Of a stretch of DNA of 46,862 nucleotides, positions 37,507 to 46,448 are shown one piece after another; position 1 is the first letter of the stretch; each line of letters opens with the position of its first letter. The stretch comes from a virus, in IMG/VR virus record IMGVR_UViG_3300037247_000450, positions 1 to 46,862 of that record. One strand, written 5' to 3'. The notes under the pieces are model-generated. The model searched no databases. It was given only the letters and a program-made list of their open reading frames with translations, and was not told the DNA's origin. The position numbers and the translations under genes were made by a program.

Positions 37507-37920
37507 ATGACTCTTGACGAACTCAAACAGGAACCCGAATACAAAGCCTGCACGCAGCGGGAACAGGTCTTCCTTGTCAGCTACCTGGGCAATGGGCGCA
37601 ATCCTATCGAGGCCGCCTCCGTCGCCTACGATTGCAAAGACGAAAAGTCTGCCGTCAGCATAGGCCGCCGCAACCTAGCCCGACCGCCCATCGTCGCAGT
37701 CATTAGCAAGTTCGATGGTGCCAAGCCCGTGACCATCTCGGAGATATGGCTGGCCATCCGTGAAAGCATGCAGGAGACCGGCAGCGTCCGGTTCCAGGCC
37801 ACCAAACTAGCTGCCCAGATGCTAGGCGTCATAGACAAGCGAGACGGCGGCGTAGACAAAGCAGATATAACAGCTCTACAAGAGCTGGCGGAGAGAGAAG
37901 ATGGCACAGACCCCAGCTAA
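37507..37920 (+). CDS. terS: Terminase small subunit
   Basis: The protein has 137 residues. The N-terminal CTQREQVFLVSYLGNGRNPIEAASVAY segment is the helix-turn-helix of the Terminase_2-type small subunit. A VSIGRRNLARPPIVAVI helix follows, then the oligomerisation-like helices. It recognises the packaging site. It lies four small genes before terL with close spacing. Confidence 0.78.
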   Translation: MTLDELKQEPEYKACTQREQVFLVSYLGNGRNPIEAASVAYDCKDEKSAVSIGRRNLARPPIVAVISKFDGAKPVTISEIWLAIRESMQETGSVRFQATKLAAQMLGVIDKRDGGVDKADITALQELAEREDGTDPS

Positions 37921-38146
37921 AGATGCCCAGCGACGGCGTGCCGCCAAAGTCAAGCCGCCAGTCCGAGTTCTAAAAGGCAAGAAGCGCAAGCCCAAGCCGG
38001 TCATTGGCCCACGCGCAGGCATCCCCGTTGGCCTAGCTGAGGCTCTTCGCAAGCGCACAGCAGCTAAAAAGAAACTTGAGGCAGCTAAGAAGAAACACGA
38101 AGCAGCCAGCAAAGTTCTTAGCACTCTCAAAAAGAGGAAGCCATAA
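37901..38146 (+). CDS. Lys-rich basic protein
   Basis: The protein has 81 residues, about one third Lys plus Arg. It has AKKKLEAAKKKHEAASK heptad-like repeats and a PKPVIGPRAG hinge, similar to histone H1-like tails. It overlaps terS by 20 nt. DNA binding or compaction is likely from composition; the specific role is unknown. Confidence 0.68.
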   Translation: MAQTPAKDAQRRRAAKVKPPVRVLKGKKRKPKPVIGPRAGIPVGLAEALRKRTAAKKKLEAAKKKHEAASKVLSTLKKRKP

Positions 38147-38268
38147 TGCCAAGCCATACCCCAAGAGAACGTCGCAAGCGTCGAGCCGGAGTCCGCCGCA
38201 TCCTTAGCTCACCACGAGCCAAGCGCAAGTTTGTTATAGCACGAAGAAAAGTAAAAAGGAGAAAGTAA
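38146..38268 (+). CDS. Protamine-like Arg/Lys peptide
   Basis: The protein has 40 residues, about half Arg plus Lys (RERRKRRAGVRRIL, ARRKVKRRK). It overlaps the previous stop by one base, and its own stop overlaps the next ATG. Such a composition predicts tight nucleic-acid binding. It may neutralise DNA charge during packaging. Confidence 0.65.
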   Translation: MPSHTPRERRKRRAGVRRILSSPRAKRKFVIARRKVKRRK

Positions 38269-38573
38269 TGTTTGGATGGTTCAAGAAGTTAGGTCGTTTT
38301 TTCAAGAAGTTTGTGGTCGTACTCTTCGGTAAGAGCGCCGCCAAAGCTCTAGCCAACGCAGCCAAAGAGATGTTCCGCAGTGCGTTTGGCAAAGTCATTC
38401 TCGCCATCGTGGCCGAGTTGGTAGCTAGCACCCGGTCAAACCCAGAGAAACGTACCGTAGCCTTTACCCGTATCAAAGCAGAAGCCGTTGCTCGTGGCCT
38501 AGAGATAAAGGACAGCCTTATCAACCTCGTCATCGAGATGGCAGTCCTTCGTCTGAAAGACCTCGCTGAGTAG
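38268..38573 (+). CDS. Holin-like protein (LLH-type pattern)
   Basis: The protein has 101 residues. A cationic amphipathic N-terminus (FGWFKKLGRFFKKFVVVLFG) is followed by helices and a C-terminal block FTRIKAEAVARGLEIKDSLINLVIEMAVLRLK, matching the usual end of LL-H-type holins. There is no endolysin beside it. It may form membrane lesions, or it may be a packaging accessory given its place before terL. Confidence 0.5.
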   Translation: MFGWFKKLGRFFKKFVVVLFGKSAAKALANAAKEMFRSAFGKVILAIVAELVASTRSNPEKRTVAFTRIKAEAVARGLEIKDSLINLVIEMAVLRLKDLAE

Positions 38574-40111
38574 TGCCCGACAAACTGGAGCAGAAACGTC
38601 AGGAATGGCGGCGGCGTGCCCAGACAGACCTCTATTGGCTCGCTAAGGAGATACTAGGCTATGACCTCGTGCCGCACGTCCACAAGCCGGTGTGCGACCT
38701 CTTCGTTCACAAAGACCCAACCAAGAGCTTCGAGGAGCAGGACGATGTCAAGCAACGACTGCTACTTGACCCTAGAGGGCACTTCAAGACTACCCTCGAC
38801 ATCTGCGACATTATTCAGTGGATTCTTTGTTTCCCTAATACTCGTATCCTCGTTATGTCTGGCACTCGTGAGTTGGCTCAGCGGATGAACAAAGAGATTA
38901 AATATCACTTCCAATACAACCAGCTCTTTCGGGAAATGTTCATTGAGCATTGCCCAAAGAAGAAAGTCGGGGACTTCGGCACTGCCGATGGCATGACCAC
39001 CCTAGCCCGCACACACCTCCGCCTCCGCGAACCCACAGTCTCCATCTCCACCATCGACTCAGTCAAAGCCGGTTCCCACTACGACATCATCAAGTGCGAC
39101 GATTTGGTGAATGAGACCAACGTCGCCACCAAAGACCAGATAGAGAAGACCATCCAAGCCTTTCACTACACCACGCCCATCCTAGAACCACATGGCTACC
39201 GCGACGTGATAGGCACACGTTATGACTTTAGCGACCTCTACGGGCACATACTTGACAGCGACCCGGAATCCTGGCGCGTCCACATGCGGCCCGCCTGGCG
39301 CAAGACCAAGCTGACCGGAGCAGAGGTCGAGTATGACATCCTGTTCCCTGAACGCTTCACCCTGGCCAAGCTGAAGACTATCCAGAAGGAGAATCCCTAT
39401 CTGTTCAACTGCCAGTATCTCAACAACCCCATCCCCGGCGAGTCGCACCAGTTCCCAGAGAAGCTCATGCGTGACCACTTCATGCCCTTCGCTGGTATGC
39501 CCAAGCCCGACAAGGACAAAGATTTGGACTTCCGTACCTTCGTCTGCTGGGACTTAGGCTTCTCTACCGGCGTCCGTGCTGACTACACCGTGGGCGCGGT
39601 AGGCGCGTTCGATTGGGAAGGCCGATTGTTTGTGCTTGACATCGTGCGTGGCCGCTACCTCCCCCACGAGCTGGTCAATGCTATCATCGCCACGGCCCGC
39701 AAGTACAAGCCCGTCTTCATCGGCATCGAAGAGGCAGGCGGCTCTCGGCTTCTCTTGCCCGCACTAGAGGCAAAGGCTCGCGAGCTTCGCATCCACCTGC
39801 CCATCCAATGGCTCCGGTTGAACTATAAGAAGAACTCCAAGGAGGCCCGCATCGGCGCTCTGGAAGGTCTCCTGCGTCAGAACAAGCTCTACTTCATCAA
39901 TGGCATGACGCACCAGGACGCTCTCATCGAAGAGTTCGCTCGCTTCCCCAAGTTCGTCCACGACGACATTCCCGACGCCATCGCCATGCTGGTCGAGAAC
40001 TACCGTTCCAAAGTGGAGATTCCCTACCGCGACGAGGAGATTGAAGTCATAGCCGCGCCCCACTACTCGTGGGAGCTGGGTTCTGAACTAGGCGGAGGTC
40101 TAATAGGCTAA
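38573..40111 (+). CDS. terL: Terminase large subunit
   Basis: The protein has 512 residues from a GTG overlapping the previous stop. The ATPase part has a Walker A-like LDPRGHFKTT (65-74) and Walker B YDIIKCDDLVNE (170-181). The nuclease part has CWDLGF with Asp327, GIEEAGGS with Glu386 and HDDIPDAIAM (463-472). It cuts and pumps DNA into the head through the portal encoded next. Confidence 0.92.
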   Translation: MPDKLEQKRQEWRRRAQTDLYWLAKEILGYDLVPHVHKPVCDLFVHKDPTKSFEEQDDVKQRLLLDPRGHFKTTLDICDIIQWILCFPNTRILVMSGTRELAQRMNKEIKYHFQYNQLFREMFIEHCPKKKVGDFGTADGMTTLARTHLRLREPTVSISTIDSVKAGSHYDIIKCDDLVNETNVATKDQIEKTIQAFHYTTPILEPHGYRDVIGTRYDFSDLYGHILDSDPESWRVHMRPAWRKTKLTGAEVEYDILFPERFTLAKLKTIQKENPYLFNCQYLNNPIPGESHQFPEKLMRDHFMPFAGMPKPDKDKDLDFRTFVCWDLGFSTGVRADYTVGAVGAFDWEGRLFVLDIVRGRYLPHELVNAIIATARKYKPVFIGIEEAGGSRLLLPALEAKARELRIHLPIQWLRLNYKKNSKEARIGALEGLLRQNKLYFINGMTHQDALIEEFARFPKFVHDDIPDAIAMLVENYRSKVEIPYRDEEIEVIAAPHYSWELGSELGGGLIG

Positions 40112-42126
40112 TGGCCTTTCTGCAAGAACAACCCGAAGCCCTGCGCGACATCCAGCCCACCGAGGCCCAAAGCCTATTCCCTCGCCAAGTACCCGAAGAC
40201 CTGACTGCTCTCAGGTTAGTAGTGGGGGATATGAAGAAGGCCGAGGCGTGGGCCAATATGTTCATGTGGCGCTTCAACCGCTACGACGACCTCTACCTCT
40301 TTCGGGTGCCGATGGCATTCTGGGAGGGCACCACAGTCCCCCGCGCCCATCTAGGTGTCCCTCTCGTCTACGAGCACATCGAGTCGCTACTGCCCCAGGT
40401 CATCAACACCCTCTTCCTCCAGACTCCCCCGTACATGAGCCGCCCGCGTCCAGGCACCAGCATGCCGTCCGCCCGCGCCAACGATGGCATTCTAGGTTGG
40501 GAGCTGGAGCAGACTTTCTTCCGCGAGCAGATACGCTTGCTAGCTAAGTCGGCCCTCCTCTATGGCACTGGCATCGGCAAGTGGGGCTGGCTCACCGAGA
40601 CTAAATCTAAAGTGCGTGTCCGCCGCGTGGCTGAACCTCCCACCATCGAAGACCCCATCACTGGCCAGCTACGGCAAGTCGAGACGCCGGACACCGACGA
40701 CCTGGAGGTGATAGTCGAAGATGAGGTCATCAACCGCCCCACCTTCGAGGCTCTTAACCTCCGCCACGTCTTCGTAGACCCTGGCCTGCGCCTGCCCGAC
40801 GTTCGCAAGGCCAAGTACGTTATCCACCAAGCCTACATGACCATTCGCCAGCTTGACAACCTCCGCGACGTAGACGGCTACGACATTCCAGACCAAGCCA
40901 AGCTAGTCAGTTTCTTCTTCCCTCCCAAGGAGGAAGCCATCCATTCCCTAGCCAGCCAGACTACGGGCGGCACCCTAACCTCCTTCACCAAAGAGTTCGA
41001 GCCCGCCAAGGTCGAAGAGGACACGTCAGTCAATCCCCTGGAGCATCCTCTGGAGGTGCTAGAGTATTGGTCGAAGGATAGAGTTGTGACTGTCCTTCAG
41101 CGGAAGCTGGTGCTCCGGTCAGAACGCAATGAGTTCAATGTCATCCCCTTCGTCTCTACCGTCTATAGCGACGTGCCCAACCAGTTCTATGGCATAGGTG
41201 TGACCCAACTGATTGGGCCGGAACAGCGTCTTCAGCAGGGCGTCATCAATGCCCGGCTCGATGACTTGTCGTTGATGTTGAACGGCATGTTCATCCGCGT
41301 CCGTGGCGCAAACACGCCTACCCAGCAAATCCGCGTTCGTCCTGGCGGAGTCATCGACAGCGACCAGAAGGATGGCGTGACGCCCATTGACCGGAAGCCC
41401 GCCGTCCCTGAATCCTTCGCCGAAGTAGACGCCAGCGACAAGCGAGCCCAACGACGCACAGGAGCCAACGAGCTGGTGGTGCAAGGCACCATTCCGTCCA
41501 GTGGCTCGACCTTCGGACGAACAGCCACTGGTATCAATGCCCTATCCGCTGGCGCTGGCACTCGCATCCAGTATTTCATTGAGAATCTGGCCGACCAGGT
41601 CTATGTGCCTATCCTGCGGGCCTTCACAGAGATGAACCGTACACGGCTGATGCCCAGCCAGGTACAGCGCATCCTGAACGAAGAGCTAGCCCTCCAGTAC
41701 GAAGGCAGTGCTCTTGACATCCTGAATGGCCGGTTCGAGTTCGAGATACTGGCGGCAGGCAAGCTCCAGGCCCGCTCCAGCATGGCCCAATCACTGCCTC
41801 TGCTCTTCCAGTTCATCACCAATGAGCCGGTCATCGCCGCGCTGGCTGAGCAGGGCCGGAAGGTGAACTTCGGCGAGCTGGTCAACATGGTCTTTGACGT
41901 GAGTGGCTGGCCCAATAAGACCGACGTGATAGTAGCCATGACGCCCCAAGAGCAACAGCGACGGCTGATGAACAATCCTGCCGTAGCTGCACAGGCGTTG
42001 GCGGCGCAGAAGTCCGAGCAGAAGAGTCGAGAGGCTGAACAGAAACTCGAAGGGCAGGCTGGCAGGGACATCCTGAAAGCCAGACTAGAGGAGGTGGTAG
42101 GTGGAACCGAGCAACCCGCAGGATAA
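40111..42126 (+). CDS. Portal protein
   Basis: The protein has 671 residues, a length typical of P22/N4-like portals. HVFVDPGLRLPDVRKAKYVIHQAYM, an EVLEYWSKDRVV strand and IPFVSTVYSDVPNQFYGIGVTQLIGPEQ are the hallmarks of the clip/stem region. The C-terminus is Gln-rich and charged. It directly follows terL and precedes the scaffold and capsid genes. Confidence 0.88.
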   Translation: MAFLQEQPEALRDIQPTEAQSLFPRQVPEDLTALRLVVGDMKKAEAWANMFMWRFNRYDDLYLFRVPMAFWEGTTVPRAHLGVPLVYEHIESLLPQVINTLFLQTPPYMSRPRPGTSMPSARANDGILGWELEQTFFREQIRLLAKSALLYGTGIGKWGWLTETKSKVRVRRVAEPPTIEDPITGQLRQVETPDTDDLEVIVEDEVINRPTFEALNLRHVFVDPGLRLPDVRKAKYVIHQAYMTIRQLDNLRDVDGYDIPDQAKLVSFFFPPKEEAIHSLASQTTGGTLTSFTKEFEPAKVEEDTSVNPLEHPLEVLEYWSKDRVVTVLQRKLVLRSERNEFNVIPFVSTVYSDVPNQFYGIGVTQLIGPEQRLQQGVINARLDDLSLMLNGMFIRVRGANTPTQQIRVRPGGVIDSDQKDGVTPIDRKPAVPESFAEVDASDKRAQRRTGANELVVQGTIPSSGSTFGRTATGINALSAGAGTRIQYFIENLADQVYVPILRAFTEMNRTRLMPSQVQRILNEELALQYEGSALDILNGRFEFEILAAGKLQARSSMAQSLPLLFQFITNEPVIAALAEQGRKVNFGELVNMVFDVSGWPNKTDVIVAMTPQEQQRRLMNNPAVAAQALAAQKSEQKSREAEQKLEGQAGRDILKARLEEVVGGTEQPAG

Positions 42127-42448
42127 AGAGCTAATCAAACTGTTCGAGCGAGGCAAGTATCTCTACGACTTGACCTTCTCGCCGGGCTGGGATGTCCTCC
42201 TCGATATGATGGAGTCCATCGTAGCCGAGTCAGAAGCTAACCTCTTCAACTCTACCAGCACCGACCCCAACGTCATCGTGGCCTATCAGAAGCGAGCCAA
42301 CGCCTATCGGGCTTTCTTCCATCGCTTCCAACTTGATGTAAATGAAGCAATTAGGGTCGCTCGTGAAATTCCCCTGGCCGCCACACAGAATCCTCTGCCT
42401 GGCGCTGACGAGGGGCTTGACACAGGCCCCAAAGATGTGGTATACTAG
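42101..42448 (+). CDS. Hypothetical protein between portal and scaffold
   Basis: The protein has 115 residues from a GTG that overlaps the portal by 26 nt, with GGAGG upstream. It is helical and acidic. LMD-type segments (WDVLLDMMESIVAE) suggest a small head-assembly factor. The last codons contain the promoter for the scaffold and capsid genes. Confidence 0.65.
   Translation: MEPSNPQDKELIKLFERGKYLYDLTFSPGWDVLLDMMESIVAESEANLFNSTSTDPNVIVAYQKRANAYRAFFHRFQLDVNEAIRVAREIPLAATQNPLPGADEGLDTGPKDVVY
42417..42446 (+). promoter_or_regulatory. Internal late promoter for scaffold and capsid
   Basis: TTGACA (42417-42422), 18-bp spacer, TATACT (42441-42446), the same hexamers and spacing as the promoter at 34963. 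It lies at the end of the preceding gene, about 55 nt before ATG 42500. Confidence 0.82.
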
Positions 42449-42499
42449 AGTAGTTCGCTAAACAGGTGCTCTCACCTATCGGATTGATAAGGAGATAAA

Positions 42500-43348
42500 A
42501 TGTCAGATTTCGGATTGGCGTCTGAATTAGACGTATTTGAAGTACAGGAACAGGAACCTACAAAGGAACCTGTCGCTGGCGAGCCTAAGAAGTTCGTCAA
42601 AGAGATTGACCTTGGCGACGGTAGCGGCGTACAAAAGTTTGAGGCCGACTCCGAAGCCGAGTTGATTGACAAGTTGGTCGAGGCTCAGACCAACGCCACC
42701 AAAGAGATTAGGAAGCTACAACGAGCCAAGCCCCGCGCTCGACCGCAGAAGCGAGAGCGCGTAGTCGAGACTGAGCGACCCTTCGCCGAGCCCATCCAGG
42801 TTTCGGTACAGGATGACCTTGATTTTGCAACAGGGTTGAGCGTTAATCCCAGCAAGGTGTTTGGTCGCTTATTCGAGGCCAGCACAGGACTCAAACTCGC
42901 TGACCTGAGAGCAACGGGTGAAAAGGTTGGTGAGATGGTCTCGCAGATAGAAGAGCAGGCGGGCGCACAAGCGTTCGTGACTGCCACGCCGGAGTTCCTG
43001 CCTAGCAAGGCGAACTCGGACGCTCTATTAGGAATTTTGGAAGATGAGGAACTGCCGGTCACCCAGCAGAACCTCTCCTACGCATATCAGCAGGCAATGG
43101 ATGGCGCATTGCTCGAACTGCCTGCCAAACCGTCGGTAACTACGACTGAGTCGAAAGAACCGGCAACTACGAAGGTGAAACGCACACAAACCGGCTTGTC
43201 CGGCGCTGATGCAGGTCAAAAGCCTGTACCGGCGGCTGAGGAAGCGGGTGCGTTGCCTGACGTGAATAAGTTGCTTGAAGGCACCCTGGAAGAGTCCCGC
43301 GAACGCATTGCCCGCGAGATGCACCGGCTTCGCAATCCCGCCACTTAA
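42500..43348 (+). CDS. Scaffolding protein
   Basis: The protein has 282 residues, very acidic at the N-terminus and helical in the middle, with low-complexity Thr/Lys segments. It ends in a basic helix (LEESRERIAREMHRLRN) that could bind capsid subunits. Position directly before the capsid gene, composition and length fit a scaffold. AAGGAGATAAA precedes the ATG. Confidence 0.75.
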   Translation: MSDFGLASELDVFEVQEQEPTKEPVAGEPKKFVKEIDLGDGSGVQKFEADSEAELIDKLVEAQTNATKEIRKLQRAKPRARPQKRERVVETERPFAEPIQVSVQDDLDFATGLSVNPSKVFGRLFEASTGLKLADLRATGEKVGEMVSQIEEQAGAQAFVTATPEFLPSKANSDALLGILEDEELPVTQQNLSYAYQQAMDGALLELPAKPSVTTTESKEPATTKVKRTQTGLSGADAGQKPVPAAEEAGALPDVNKLLEGTLEESRERIAREMHRLRNPAT

Positions 43349-43360
43349 ACCTAGTTTTTA

Positions 43361-43373
43361 CTCTATCATAGAG
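43361..43373 (+). promoter_or_regulatory. Hairpin in the capsid mRNA leader
   Basis: CTCTATCATAGAG is a perfect interrupted palindrome. It ends at the GAGG of the capsid ribosome-binding site, so folding could affect translation or processing. Confidence 0.4.
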
Positions 43374-43383
43374 GCTTAACCAA

Positions 43384-44364
43384 ATGGCTTATCAGCCCGC
43401 TTCTGTTCAAACTGGTACTGCTAGCCTGACTCATCTGGCTACAGTATGGTATGACAAAATCGCAGTTGAAAACCTGAAGGCTAACCTGCCCTTCGTTGCC
43501 GCCTCTGCCCGTCGTAAGCTGCCTAATCGCAGCGGCAAGACCATTCAGATGTTCTCATACAGTCTGTTGGCTGCCAACACTACGCCTGGCTCAGAAGGCA
43601 CCGTCGGAGTGGGAATCGCTCCTACCACCGTCAATCGGTCTGCGACGGTCGAACAGTACTTTGACTTTATGTCCTTCTCGGACATTCTGGACGAGACTGC
43701 CATCGACCCCATCGTGGAGAACTCGGCTGCCGAGATGGGCTATCGCGCCGCACTCACGGCCAATACCCTGGCTCGGTCAGAGTTCGAGACTACCGCCTCC
43801 CAAACTGGCGGACGGATTGACCTGTCCGACAACGAGTTCATGTCCGGCTCAATCGTCAGACAGGCCGAGATGGACTTGCGCTCGGACGATGTTCGTCCCG
43901 CCGCAGGTGGGCTCTTCATGGGCATCATCCATCCCTTCGCAGCCTTTGACCTGTTGAATGACAATACCGCCGGTAGTGTCTCAGACGTGTTGAAGCGCAG
44001 CGAGTCGGGTGCCCGTGAATTGCAACGTGGTATTCAGGGCTTTCGTGTGACTGAGTTTGCTGGTGTTCGTTTCATCGAGACCACCACCACAGGCTCAACC
44101 GCCGCCTTCCCCTCCGGGGCGAAAGTCGGCTACCATACCTACGTCATCGGTCAGGACGCCGTCTTCACTGTTTCGCTCGGCTCGACTGAGATTCCGCAAG
44201 ACCGGAACTTCCGTCTGTCCGTCAAGCGTTGGAGCCCGTCCGTCGCTGACCCCGCTGGTGTCATTGGCGCGTCAGTCGCATACAACTTCCGGTTCGCTGC
44301 CCTACGGGCACCGGGCTCGACGATTCGTCTGCGTCAGATTCGCTCCGAAACCAGCATCACCTAG
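43384..44364 (+). CDS. Major capsid protein, N4-gp56 family
   Basis: The protein has 326 residues. AVENLKANLPFVAASARRKLPNRSGKTIQMFSYS, an EGTVGVGIAPT loop and SFSDILDETAIDPIVENSAAEMGYRAA are the typical opening blocks of the N4-gp56 capsid family (HK97 fold). RVTEFAGVRFIETTTTG is the late conserved block. Expression is probably high from the promoter at 42417. Confidence 0.9.
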   Translation: MAYQPASVQTGTASLTHLATVWYDKIAVENLKANLPFVAASARRKLPNRSGKTIQMFSYSLLAANTTPGSEGTVGVGIAPTTVNRSATVEQYFDFMSFSDILDETAIDPIVENSAAEMGYRAALTANTLARSEFETTASQTGGRIDLSDNEFMSGSIVRQAEMDLRSDDVRPAAGGLFMGIIHPFAAFDLLNDNTAGSVSDVLKRSESGARELQRGIQGFRVTEFAGVRFIETTTTGSTAAFPSGAKVGYHTYVIGQDAVFTVSLGSTEIPQDRNFRLSVKRWSPSVADPAGVIGASVAYNFRFAALRAPGSTIRLRQIRSETSIT

Positions 44365-44380
44365 TTCGCCAATCAACGCC

Positions 44381-44881
44381 ATGCTCGTAGGCACGACTGA
44401 GCAAGTTAAGCGAATCGCTGGCCGCGAAGCTCTCGCAAGGAGCTTTGAGGACACTGACCGCCAACTTGCTCAGCACCGCCTACCTGAGCAGGACAGTTGG
44501 AAAGAGAACGAACGTCGCCTGGGTCGTGGCATGACGCACGTAGCTCTATTCAACTACGTCCGCAAATACATCCATAGTGTGGTTATGGAGACCAGCTTCA
44601 ACGACCCGGCTGTAGCTGGCTTCTACTCACACGACACTCGTGGCAAACGCTACCTGGTGGCATTCAACACCGGGTTCTTGCCGGAGTGGAGCATCATCAC
44701 AACCGACCGAGCCGACCTCCCTTGCAAGGAGCGTCGCGGTTGGCGCACGGTTCTTCTGCATCTTCTGAAGCGGAGGGCCATCACCTTCAGTCAAGTCAGT
44801 GAGATAGTCCGTACACACTACGGCTATACACCGGCTGACTGGAACAAGTATTGGCACTATCATGTGTCAGACTTCAAATAG
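44381..44881 (+). CDS. Hypothetical protein downstream of capsid gene (complete)
   Basis: The protein has 166 residues from ATG 44381. The frame is open upstream, but that part overlaps the capsid gene in another frame. The N-terminal half is helical and charged; the C-terminal 95 residues equal the fragment at 2-286. FNDPAVAGFYSHDTRGKRYLVAFNTG is a beta-rich block. It is a possible head-completion protein. Confidence 0.78.
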   Translation: MLVGTTEQVKRIAGREALARSFEDTDRQLAQHRLPEQDSWKENERRLGRGMTHVALFNYVRKYIHSVVMETSFNDPAVAGFYSHDTRGKRYLVAFNTGFLPEWSIITTDRADLPCKERRGWRTVLLHLLKRRAITFSQVSEIVRTHYGYTPADWNKYWHYHVSDFK

Positions 44882-44892
44882 GAGAAACATAA
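44596..44892. repeat. Left flank of the terminal homology (copy B)
   Basis: Partner of 1-297. The alignment begins exactly at the first base of the window, which suggests an assembly overlap and not two functional copies. Confidence 0.9.
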
Positions 44893-45429
44893 ATGCCTAA
44901 TGCTAGCACATTTGCAGTTGCACAGCAGTTCGGTGGCAACTCTGGCCAGGGCGCGGCGTCGGGAGCCGACTTTCAGTTCGCTGACGGTCAGTCTACCGCA
45001 GTCCGCCTACGTCTAAGGCTGCCGCCCGGCTCCACCGCGGGAAGTAGACTCTTTAGAGTCAAGGCTGGAGGTCGAGTGGAAACTGGAGCGGCTGCGGGGA
45101 CTTTCCTTGTTACCCTCTACCACGGCGACTCATCCACCATCGGCTCCAACACCATCATCGAGGCCAGCACGGCCCGTGAAGTGGCTACAGGAGACGCTGC
45201 CTGGTACATCGAAGCAATCCTTCAGACCGACGCCGACGAGCAAGACTTGCACGGCAAGGGCTGGAGTATTGTCAATTCGTTGCTTGATGCCGAAGCCCTG
45301 CTCGACAACATCCCCACAAGCGTTGACCCGGCTGCCGAGATTGCCTTCACTGTAGTCGGCAACTTCGAGGACACCTCAGACACCACTCAGAATGCTGTTT
45401 GCGACTTCTTTGAAGCGGAAGCACTGTAG
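44893..45429 (+). CDS. Capsid-associated structural protein, allele B
   Basis: The protein has 178 residues, homologous to 298-822 (roughly two thirds identical by eye). Differences concentrate in residues 5-45 and near the C-terminus, where a TSDTTQN insertion occurs. The core SNTIIEASTARE is retained. The leader GGAGAAACATAA is the same as in allele A. Confidence 0.8.
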   Translation: MPNASTFAVAQQFGGNSGQGAASGADFQFADGQSTAVRLRLRLPPGSTAGSRLFRVKAGGRVETGAAAGTFLVTLYHGDSSTIGSNTIIEASTAREVATGDAAWYIEAILQTDADEQDLHGKGWSIVNSLLDAEALLDNIPTSVDPAAEIAFTVVGNFEDTSDTTQNAVCDFFEAEAL

Positions 45430-45485
45430 TACAAATCTAACTAACTACCTGGGTCGGTAGACTCTGACCCTATAGGAGTATCTCA

Positions 45486-46247
45486 ATGTCCGTAGCATCT
45501 ACAAGTAAAGGCAGGCACTTTCGGTTCCAGAAACCGGCTTTTGGTGTCTATCTCACCGGGGCTTTTGGAGCACAGAAAGTCCTGTACGTCAAAGGCCACA
45601 AGTCCAGTGCGGCCAACAACCTCGTTCGGGTAGACGACAATACCCGCTCGCTGGCTGGTGGTTCTCGCACGATGGACGTGACCTGTAAGCAAACCGCCAA
45701 CGTCCTGACTGGCACCAACACCGCACTCAGAGCCAGTGCCGAGAATGGCGTCGCTTCCATGACTGGCACCGTGCAGGGCTTTGACGCCCGCGCCGCCAAC
45801 CGGGAAGACTCGTCTAGCGGCCAAATCCAGGGAGCCACTATCCAAGCTCTTGCTAAGGGTAAGACCATAGGCAAGATTTATGGGGTGGAGATTATCTCTG
45901 ACAACACGGAAGGCACCGGCACCCTGACCACACAGGCCGGGGCTCGCATCCGTCTGATTGGTGCAGGCACTGTGACTAATGGCCCGTGGGTTCTCCAACT
46001 TGTCAATGACTCTGAATCCGCACTCGCTGCTGCCAAACCGACCAAGGCGTTCATCCGCTGTGAGAGTGCCGTAGCTACCACAGTCAATAGTTGCATCATC
46101 GATGCGACAGCGACCCGACTCAATGCCGCTGCTCTATTCAGTGTCTCATTGACTGGCGATGACAACGTCCTGATTTACTACAAGGACAAAGACGGTACAG
46201 CGCACGCAGTTGTAGCCGATAATAGCGACGCGCTGCAAATCCGCTAA
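45486..46247 (+). CDS. Virion surface protein with conserved KGRHF N-terminus, allele B
   Basis: The protein has 253 residues. Only the first 15 residues resemble the protein at 882-1460. Beyond them it has its own domains, including GARIRLIGAGTVTNGPWVLQ and a C-terminal strand set ending DNVLIYYKDKDGT. This looks like replacement of the exposed part while the base is retained. TAGGAG precedes the ATG. Confidence 0.75.
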   Translation: MSVASTSKGRHFRFQKPAFGVYLTGAFGAQKVLYVKGHKSSAANNLVRVDDNTRSLAGGSRTMDVTCKQTANVLTGTNTALRASAENGVASMTGTVQGFDARAANREDSSSGQIQGATIQALAKGKTIGKIYGVEIISDNTEGTGTLTTQAGARIRLIGAGTVTNGPWVLQLVNDSESALAAAKPTKAFIRCESAVATTVNSCIIDATATRLNAAALFSVSLTGDDNVLIYYKDKDGTAHAVVADNSDALQIR

Positions 46248-46259
46248 AGGGAGAACAAA

Positions 46260-46448
46260 ATGCGTCGGTTGGTAATCTCAACAGATGGCTATACTCTTGG
46301 TGTCGAGCAGTGTGAACTGTCCGGCCTGGAAGTGATGTCCGTCCTTTCCATTCTTAGTCGATTGCTGGACAATGGCGAGTTTCCCTATCCCGGCGACCCG
46401 CCCATGTTTGAGCTTCCAAAACCCTCAGAACCAAAGAAGGAGAACTAA
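46260..46448 (+). CDS. Small protein present only in allele B
   Basis: The protein has 62 residues. It has a beta pattern at the start, a helix (VMSVLSILSRLLDNGEF) and a Pro-rich end. No counterpart occurs between 1460 and 1478. GGGAGAACAAA precedes the ATG. It may be a partner of the 253-residue protein. Confidence 0.65.
   Translation: MRRLVISTDGYTLGVEQCELSGLEVMSVLSILSRLLDNGEFPYPGDPPMFELPKPSEPKKEN

Noticed and set aside
44057-44380. Upstream extension of the 166-residue gene
   Set aside because: It lies inside the capsid gene in another frame, with Pro/Ser/Arg-rich composition. ATG 44381 starts 16 nt after the capsid stop and fits the family length.
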